Source: Candidatus Opimibacter iunctus (GTDB lineage: Bacteria > Bacteroidota > Bacteroidia > Chitinophagales > Saprospiraceae). Taken from it: a stretch of DNA of 64,000 bases. Position numbers and translations under genes: made by a program. Each line of letters starts with the position of its first letter. The stretch's first letter is position 1. Below the pieces are notes generated by a model that was given only the letters and a program-made list of their open reading frames with translations, searched no databases and had not been told where the DNA came from. The stretch is from assembly GCA_016716665.1 (NCBI GenBank), contig JADJVH010000017.1:23466-87465 (forward strand), in the 5' to 3' direction. Below, piece after piece: positions 58,080-64,000 of this stretch.

Positions 58080-59441
58080 TCAGTTTATGGGTAATTGGAT
58101 GACAAAGACACTTCCTTCACCTTCCTTCGTTTCCACTTTCAACTCACCGCCATGGGCTTTCACGATATCATAGCTTAGTGATAGACCAAGGCCTGTGCCC
58201 TGTCCGGTGGGCTTGGTGGTGAAGAAGGGTTGGAAGATTTTTTCTAAGACTGATGCCGGGATGCCGGGGCCGTTGTCGGAGATACTAATATTAACCATTG
58301 CCCCTTCTGACCCCCTACCCCCTGGAAGGGGGCGCTGAAGTTTTGTAACTACTGAAACGGTAGGTACGTAATCTGGTCCCCCTGTCAGGGGGTTGGAGGT
58401 CTGCGAGGTCATTTTCGCTTTCTCTGAAACTGCATAAAACGCATTTGTGATCAGATTGAGGATCACCCTTCCGATATCCTGGGGTACAACATTAACTAAC
58501 CCGATAGAATCATCAAAGTCGGTTTTCATGGTGGCATTAAAGGTCTTGTCCTTTGCACGGAGGCCATGGTAAGCGAGTCGGAGATATTCATCTGCCAGGG
58601 CATTGATATCGGTGGGTTCTTTGATGCCATTGCTGCTGCGGCTGTGCTGGAGCATACCTTTGACGATGGCGTCGGCGCGCTTGCCATGGTGGTTTATTTT
58701 TTCTTCGTTGGCTATAATATCGGTAGCGATCGCCTTGACTTCAGTAAGATTTCCATTTTCAATTTCATCTTTCATTTCGATCAACAACTCCTTGTTGACT
58801 TCAGAAAAATTATTGACGAAGTTGAGTGGATTCTGGATTTCGTGTGCGATACCTGCGGTGAGTTCGCCGAGGGAGGCCATTTTTTCGGATTGGATGAGTT
58901 GTGATTGGGTGGCCTTTAGGTGTTCAAGTGCTTCATTGAGTTCTTTTGTGCGTTTGTATACTTGTTGTTCCAGTTCAATATTGCGCTTAAAGGTATCTGC
59001 GTTGGTCATGTAGTTTTGGCCGGTCAGACGATAATCGGGCATGGATCCATGCACATGCGCAATAAGCCATTTGCCGGCAATGTCCTTGAGGACAACAGTA
59101 TTGCGCAGCATTTCTTTTTCTGAGCGTCCATCAAACGTTAATTCCCATTCCAGTTCAGACTCTACCCAAGCCATATCTCCGGATACGGTAACACGGTGCC
59201 AGATGATGTTGATGTCAAATTTAGCAGGGTATTGCTCTACGCCTTTTTTATTGATTGCAATATATTCTGTTTTGTTGGCGGCCTTTTCGTTGAGCCCGGA
59301 GCCAATGAAGGTGACAAAGTCTGCACAAAAACTAAAACGCTTGTCGACATCCCTGTCTGCCAGGGCTTGCCAGAAAGCGTCATGAACGCGCAAGACCTGA
59401 TGCTCCGTTTCATTTGCATTGTGTTTACGTATTTCTGTCAT
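58080..59441 (-). CDS. sensor histidine kinase with SnoaL-like N-terminal domain
   Basis: A 453-residue cytosolic kinase. Residues about 10-145 look like a SnoaL/DUF4440 (NTF2-like) sensor (VHDAFWQALADRDVDKRFSF, GKWLIAHVHGSMPDYR). A coiled coil of about 40 residues leads into the HisKA box EKMASLGELTAGIAHEIQNPLNFVNNF (phospho-His near 204). The ATPase domain shows the N box (VILNLITNAFYAV), G1 (SDNGPGIP), F (FQPFFTTKPTG) and G2 (GTGLGLSLS). Two insertions flank the strand YVPTVSVVT (encoded by palindromic repeats; see repeat entry). No membrane span. Third kinase of the operon. Confidence 0.88.
   Translation of the reverse strand: MTEIRKHNANETEHQVLRVHDAFWQALADRDVDKRFSFCADFVTFIGSGLNEKAANKTEYIAINKKGVEQYPAKFDINIIWHRVTVSGDMAWVESELEWELTFDGRSEKEMLRNTVVLKDIAGKWLIAHVHGSMPDYRLTGQNYMTNADTFKRNIELEQQVYKRTKELNEALEHLKATQSQLIQSEKMASLGELTAGIAHEIQNPLNFVNNFSEVNKELLIEMKDEIENGNLTEVKAIATDIIANEEKINHHGKRADAIVKGMLQHSRSSNGIKEPTDINALADEYLRLAYHGLRAKDKTFNATMKTDFDDSIGLVNVVPQDIGRVILNLITNAFYAVSEKAKMTSQTSNPLTGGPDYVPTVSVVTKLQRPLPGGRGSEGAMVNISISDNGPGIPASVLEKIFQPFFTTKPTGQGTGLGLSLSYDIVKAHGGELKVETKEGEGSVFVIQLPIN
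58310..58396 (-). repeat. palindromic elements inside the ATPase domain of kinase 1
   Basis: Two palindromes with CCCCCTGnnAGGGGG-type arms, at 58318-58332 and 58378-58392, lie in frame and encode NPLTGGP and LPGGRGSEGA. They flank a 9-residue conserved strand. Confidence 0.75.
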
Positions 59442-59491
59442 GAACTGGAATCGTATTTGTATCCGGAATAATGGTTATTGTATATTTTTTG

Positions 59492-61872
59492 CTATGCAGG
59501 TAAGCTTATGATAAATTCAGTCCCATCGCCTTCTTTAGTCTCCACTCGTAGTTCACCGCCATGAGCCTTGACGATATCATAGCTCAATGAAAGTCCTAAT
59601 CCGGTGCCTTGACCGGTGGGTTTGGTGGTGAAGAAGGGTTGGAAGATTTTATCAAGCACTGATTTTGGAATGCCGGGGCCATTGTCGGAGACGGAGATCT
59701 CTATCTTTTCAATCCCAGAATCTCCGATGCTCCGTTTTGCCCCTAAATCCCCTGAAGGGGACTTGATTAGATTTGTTTTAATCGATACTGTTGGGGTATA
59801 AGTTAAGTCCCCTTTAGGGGATTTAGGGGTAGACACGGCGTAAAATGCATTCGTAATCAGATTGAGGATCACCCTTCCGATATCCTGTGGAACGATGTTG
59901 ATCAAGCCAATAGCTGGATCGTACTCTGTCTTCAAGGTGGCATTAAAGGTTTTGTCCTTTGCGCGGAGGCCGTGGTAGGCGAGGCGAAGGTATTCGTCGG
60001 CTAATGCATTGATGTCAGTTGGTTCCTTTTGTCCGTTACTGCTGCGGCTGTGCTGCAACATGCCCTTGACGATGGCGTCGGCGCGCTTGCCGTGAAAGAT
60101 GATTTTGGATTCGTTGTCCTTAATATTCCCGGAGATAGATTTTACTTCGGATAAATCATTTTTTTCGATGCTCTCATTGAGTTCGTCAATCAGCTCAGCG
60201 TTGACTTCTGCAAAGTTGTTGATGAAGTTTAATGGGTTTTGGATTTCGTGGGCGATGCCGGCGGTGAGCTCACCCAGGGAAGCCATTTTTTCGGATTGGA
60301 TGAGTTGGGCCTGGGTGGATTGAAGTTTATTGAGTGTGGATTCTATTTCCTTGTTCTTGCGGAGCAATTCTTTATTACTTTCTGCTTGAATCGATTCCGG
60401 GTCAGCAGGCCGAAAGCCAGGAGCAGCAAAGGCCTAGGATGCCAAGCAGGTAGTATTGTCTCTTGCGGTTGTATTTGTTTTTCGGTTTCCAGCAACTGGA
60501 CTTCTTTTTCATCTTCGGCTATTCGCTTTTCAATATCAAAACTGAGCGAGCGGTTGTTGCGCTCTTCTTCAATCATTTCGTCGGACAAGGTGCTATAGTC
60601 TTTATATGCAACGGTAGCCTTCGCGAAATCGCCATCGAGGGTATAGACCTCTGCGAGCAACTTCAATTCGGCCAGGTTTTCCCTTCGTAAATTGAGTGCA
60701 CGTAGATTTGTTATTTCCGGGTTTAAGGCTGAGATCGCCTCCTTCAGCCTGTTTTGCTTGATCCGGACCAGGGCGAGGTAATACCCGGGTGTAAGCGAAC
60801 CCATAATATTTGTTGTCGGCAGTTGGCCAGCCTTCATGATCTCAATGCAACGCAGAATATTGACATCAGCTGAATCAAGCTTTCCCTCCATGTAAAAGCC
60901 AAATGATTTTTCCTGGAAGTAATGCGCGAATTGAAAATCATTCCTCAAGGTATCACCGAGTGTATTGCGCATCAGACTGAAGTAATAATCCACGCTGTCT
61001 GCCTTCAGGAAGACCTTAGCCCTTGCCATCTGCAGATACATAAAAGTTGGCTCGATCAATACCATACCACTGCTGTCTTTACTGCCAAGGGCGAAGGCTT
61101 CAAGGAGTTGCTGAATGGCCTTCTCATATTCACCCATATCCACCAGATAGGAAGCCAGTACGCTTTTTCGGTTGATCTTTCCGTCCAAACCTATATTTGG
61201 CGACCCTCTGTACCCAAGAAAGGAGTAATCGTCGGGATATATTTTATCATCGAGGTAGTCAATGGATTTCAATTGAAAGTACTCAGCCTTATCAGCCAGT
61301 CCCAGGGTGTTGTATAAGGAGGCCAGGGCATTGTAGGCGATCGAAATGCCTGATGAATCTCCCTGCTGCTGGAAATGTGATGCCAATGTGGAATAGGTTT
61401 CGATGCCTTCGTAGATACGTGAACTGTTTCTGAAGGGAACGCGGAGGTCTCTGATAGCTTTGAGGAGAATGAATCTTTGATTTTGGGTTTTCCAGGATTT
61501 GAGCTCTTCTATAAATTTCAAGCCATAATCCAATGGATAGTTATACTCACCGGTTGTGCAATTGTAGTTTACATATTCAAGGAATATGTTGACAAGACTG
61601 TAATAGTGATCAGGTGTCAGTATTGTTTTGAGCCTGGATATAGCCTTTTCAAATCGCTTGTCTGCAAGGAATTTTGGCTCGAAGGAATTCCTGGCCTTGT
61701 ACATCTCGACGATCAATAGCGAATCTTTTTCTTTTACGCCACTGAGCTGATTGAGATAGTAAATGGTTGAATCCAGTGCATCCTGCTTTTGTGCTGAAGC
61801 ATTAAGGCCGGCTATTACGACAAGGAATATGAGCAGTGCTTTCCTATAGGTACGCTTAATTGTGTTGAGCAT
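59492..61872 (-). CDS. TPR sensor histidine kinase (three frame breaks)
   Basis: Membrane-bound kinase. A signal peptide (LLIFLVVIAGLNASAQ) leads to a periplasmic TPR-like domain of about 400 residues, then one membrane helix, a cytoplasmic coiled coil and the HisKA/HATPase core. The frame breaks around 60464-60466, 60432-60434 and 60372, all near runs of T/A; repair yields NRKRQYYLLGILGLLLLLAFGLL (the helix) and KNLLRKNKEIESTL. The kinase core has EKMASLGELTAGIAHEIQNP, NLITNAFYAV, SDNGPGIP and GTGLGLSLS. As in its neighbours, repeat-encoded insertions (PKSPKGDL and SPSGDLG) flank the YTPTVSI strand. Its stop is 50 bp before kinase 1. Confidence 0.82.
59740..59828 (-). repeat. palindromic elements inside the ATPase domain of kinase 2
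   Basis: CCCCTGAAGGGG (59749-59760) and CCCCTTTAGGGG (59809-59820), with an extra half copy GATTTAGGGG, lie in frame on either side of the conserved strand. The sequence family differs from that in kinase 1. Confidence 0.8.
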
Positions 61873-61877
61873 TTGAC

Positions 61878-63922
61878 TTAGTCCTTTGTGTTTAAGGTGA
61901 TCGTAAATGTTGTTCCTTCGCCTTCTCTTGTCTCTACTTTCAATTCACCACCGTGTGCCTGCACAATATCGTAACTTAATGACAAGCCCAGACCAGTTCC
62001 TTTCCCGGTTGGTTTGGTGGTGAAGAAGGGTTGGAAGATTTTTTTCTAAGACTGATGCAGGGATGCCGGGGCCGTTGTCGGAGACGCTGATATTAACCAT
62101 TGCTCTGTCGACCCCCTGCCCCCTGATAGGGGGGGTGCTGAGTTTTGTAACTACTGAAACGGTAGGTACGAAATCTGGTCCCCCTATCAGGGGTTGGGGT
62201 CTGAGAGGTCATTTTGGCTTTTCGAAACCGCGTAAAACGCATTTGTGATCAGATTCAAAATCACCCTGCCCATATCCTGGGGTATAATGTCGACAAGGCC
62301 AATTGAGGGATCATAGTTTGTCTCAAGTGTGGCATTAAAGGTTTTATCCTTTGCGCGGAGACCGTGGTAAGCGAGGCGAAGGTATTCATCACAGGTGCGT
62401 TGATGTCTGTAGGTTCTTTGACGCCGCTACTGGAGCGACTGTGCTGGAGCATACCTTTTACGATGGCGTCGGCTCTCTTGCCGTGGTGATTGATCTTTTC
62501 TTCATTGGCGATGATATCGGTGGCGATCGCCTTGACTTCAGGGAGGTTTCCTTTTTCAATTTCCTCTTTCATTTCCAGCAACAACTCCTTGTTGACTTCA
62601 GAGAAATTGTTGACGAAGTTGAGTGGATTCTGGATTTCGTGGGCGATGCCTGCGGTCAGTTCGCCCAGTGAGGCCATCTTTTCGGATTGGACGAGTTGGG
62701 CCTGTGTGGTCTTTAGTTTGGATAAGGTATTTTCTATTTCTTTTTTCTGGCGATGGAGTAGGGTGTTTGCTTTTTGTTTTTGCTTGTTGTTACGGAAGAG
62801 GATCAGGGCGATCAGCAGGAATGTCCCCAGGCCTCCCAGTAGCATGTTCATTTTGATTTTGTTGCGATAGTTTATCTTTTCTTTCTCCAGTTCGATCTGA
62901 CGCTGATCTTCTTCAAACGTCATCATTTGCAATTGTTGCTCGTTGCGGGTACTAAACAAACTATCATTTGCAGCACGGTAGATCTTGAGATATTTTAATG
63001 TGCTGTCCGCATTGCTGTTTTCATAGATATCTGTCAGGAGCTTAGCTGGCTTGATGCTTAGAAAAGTAAACAGTGTGTTTTGAGTTTCGGTGATTGCTTT
63101 TTTAGCATAGTACAGAGTCGAATCTTCATGTCCGGTTCGTTGGTAGTGTTCTGCAAGTGCAGTATAGGTCTGGTTCATATACCTGGCTGATTGACTTTCT
63201 ATTGCTGAAGAAAGCGCCTTATGATAATAGGATAAAGCCAACGTGTTGTTTCCCATTTTACTATAGGTGCTGGCGATATTGGAAAGGATGTAGGGCATGT
63301 TACGTTGGAGGTTGATGGCAATACATCGATTATAGGATTCCATAGAATACAGAAGGGCGGTATCCAATTGATTTAATGCAAGATAAATAGCTCCAAGGTT
63401 CATCATGGGCCAGATGGCCGCTTCGCTGTTTTTGCCTTCACGTGCGCTGGCCAGAGCCTCGTGGTATAAGTCGGAGGGCTTTTCATTTTCATCGCGGTCT
63501 TTATAGACATGTGCCATTTGGTTTTTAGTAATGGCAAATGAGTGACTTTGTTGCCTGTTTTCCGCCAGGGCTACAGCTTTGTGGTGGCACTCCAGCGCTT
63601 TGGTATAATCCCCGGAAAGCCTGTATCCCTGGCCAAAGAAACCCCATGAGATAGATTCTGTGATGGGGTCTTTAGTTTTTTGCGCCAATTTGGCCAGCTT
63701 CTGGCCAACCTCCAGGACCATTAAGGGATATGCTTCAACTCTTGTCTTATAGATGGAAAGAATTAAATCGATCCGTTTGGTGTCGTCTGGTTCATGTTCA
63801 ATTTCTGTGAGTAGAGAATCCTGTTCATGTCTGATTCCTGCAAACAGATCCTGCTGGCTTGTTGCTGTCTGTACAGAAACTATGAGACTAATAGCTATGA
63901 TGAGGTATCTGATGATGTTCAT
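61878..63922 (-). CDS. TPR sensor histidine kinase (three frame breaks)
   Basis: A signal peptide (residues 1-22, TATSQQ) is followed by a periplasmic TPR domain (about 60-300; ISWGFFGQGYRLSGDYTKALECHHKAVALA and similar), one membrane helix (MLLGGLGTFLLIALILF), a coiled coil and the HisKA box. The plain frame stops at 62261. Three changes restore the rest: one base near 62391-62396, one C near 62187 and one A fewer in the run at 62039-62045. Then follow NLITNAFYAVSKSQ, FVPTVSVV, SDNGPGIP, FFTTKPTGKGTGLGLSLS and a stop at 61878. Restored length is about 680 residues. Its start overlaps the previous kinase stop (ATGA), and kinase 2 starts 5 bp after it. Confidence 0.8.
62111..62200 (-). repeat. 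palindromic elements inside the ATPase domain of kinase 3
   Basis: CCCCTGATAGGGG-type and CCCCTATCAGGGG-type palindromes at about 62120-62136 and 62179-62193 flank the FVPTVSVV strand, at the same two positions as in kinases 1 and 2. One frame break falls inside a palindrome. Confidence 0.75.
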
Positions 63923-64000
63923 TGAATAGGTAATTGAATAGTAAATGTTGTTCCGGCACCTTCCTGAGTCTCAACTTTCAATTCACCTCCATGTGCCTTG
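63919..64000 (-). CDS. histidine kinase, C-terminal fragment at window edge
   Basis: The minus strand entering from the right edge reads KAHGGELKVETQEGAGTTFT then IQLPIQ and stops at 63919. This is the end of a HATPase domain, paralogous to the three kinases downstream. Its TGA overlaps the ATG of kinase 3 as ATGA. Only 26 codons are visible; the gene continues outside the window. Confidence 0.85.
   Translation of the reverse strand, partial: KAHGGELKVETQEGAGTTFTIQLPIQ

Noticed and set aside
1..64000. Insertion sequences, integrases or prophage genes
   Set aside because: No transposase, integrase or phage structural protein was recognised on either strand.

Overview
The window looks like a chromosomal segment of a free-living, gliding-type Bacteroidota, most likely a Saprospiraceae or Chitinophagia relative. 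Four secreted giants carry the type IX secretion (T9SS) type B C-terminal domain with its VFSPNGDGxND motif. There is a TamL-type lipoprotein barrel, a Bacteroidota-style TonB, TPR sensor kinases, and promoters that match TAnnTTTG. No phage, insertion sequence, rRNA or CRISPR array is seen.

Layout. 0-3.7 kb: cytidine deaminase and TonB (minus), a flippase and prmC (plus). 4.1-20.6 kb: three tandem T9SS cargo proteins of about 2430, 1410 and 1555 residues. 20.7-30.3 kb: gap-pgk, tRNA-Glu, a lectin-domain protein, trmN6, a small HTH protein, alanine dehydrogenase, a structured minus-strand RNA, mqnD, an RluA-type synthase, SRP RNA and fsa. 30.3-33 kb: arcA, a YbgC-like thioesterase and a YihY membrane protein in one coupled operon. 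33-38.4 kb: an uncommon five-gene cassette: two coiled-coil proteins, a periplasmic binding protein fused to an OmpA domain, an ABC permease and an ABC ATPase. 38.4-40 kb: an arsenosugar pair, arsS plus a peroxidase-like gene. 40-53.7 kb: GNAT-like protein, valS, a barrel protein, rluD, an acyl-CoA reductase, nth, tamL, trmH, a four-helix-bundle protein, miaA and a PlsC-like protein. 53.9-56.2 kb: a fourth T9SS protein with SprB repeats. 56.4-64 kb: a minus-strand signalling operon of at least four sensor kinases, a kinase remnant, a response regulator and a response-regulator/nucleotide-cyclase fusion, running off the right edge.

Two cross-cutting patterns matter. First, about ten genes are broken by one-base changes, mostly in short homopolymers, and each repair restores a conserved motif (ADI catalytic Cys, ABC signature, OmpA tail, T9SS tail, kinase N and G boxes). 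This looks like uncorrected assembly indels, so I annotate whole genes across the breaks. Second, short repeats are placed in a structured way. Arrays of 7-bp units begin at the stop codons of seven genes, and several carry stop triplets in all three frames. Palindromic CCCCTnnnAGGGG-type elements sit in frame inside the ATPase domains of three tandem kinases.
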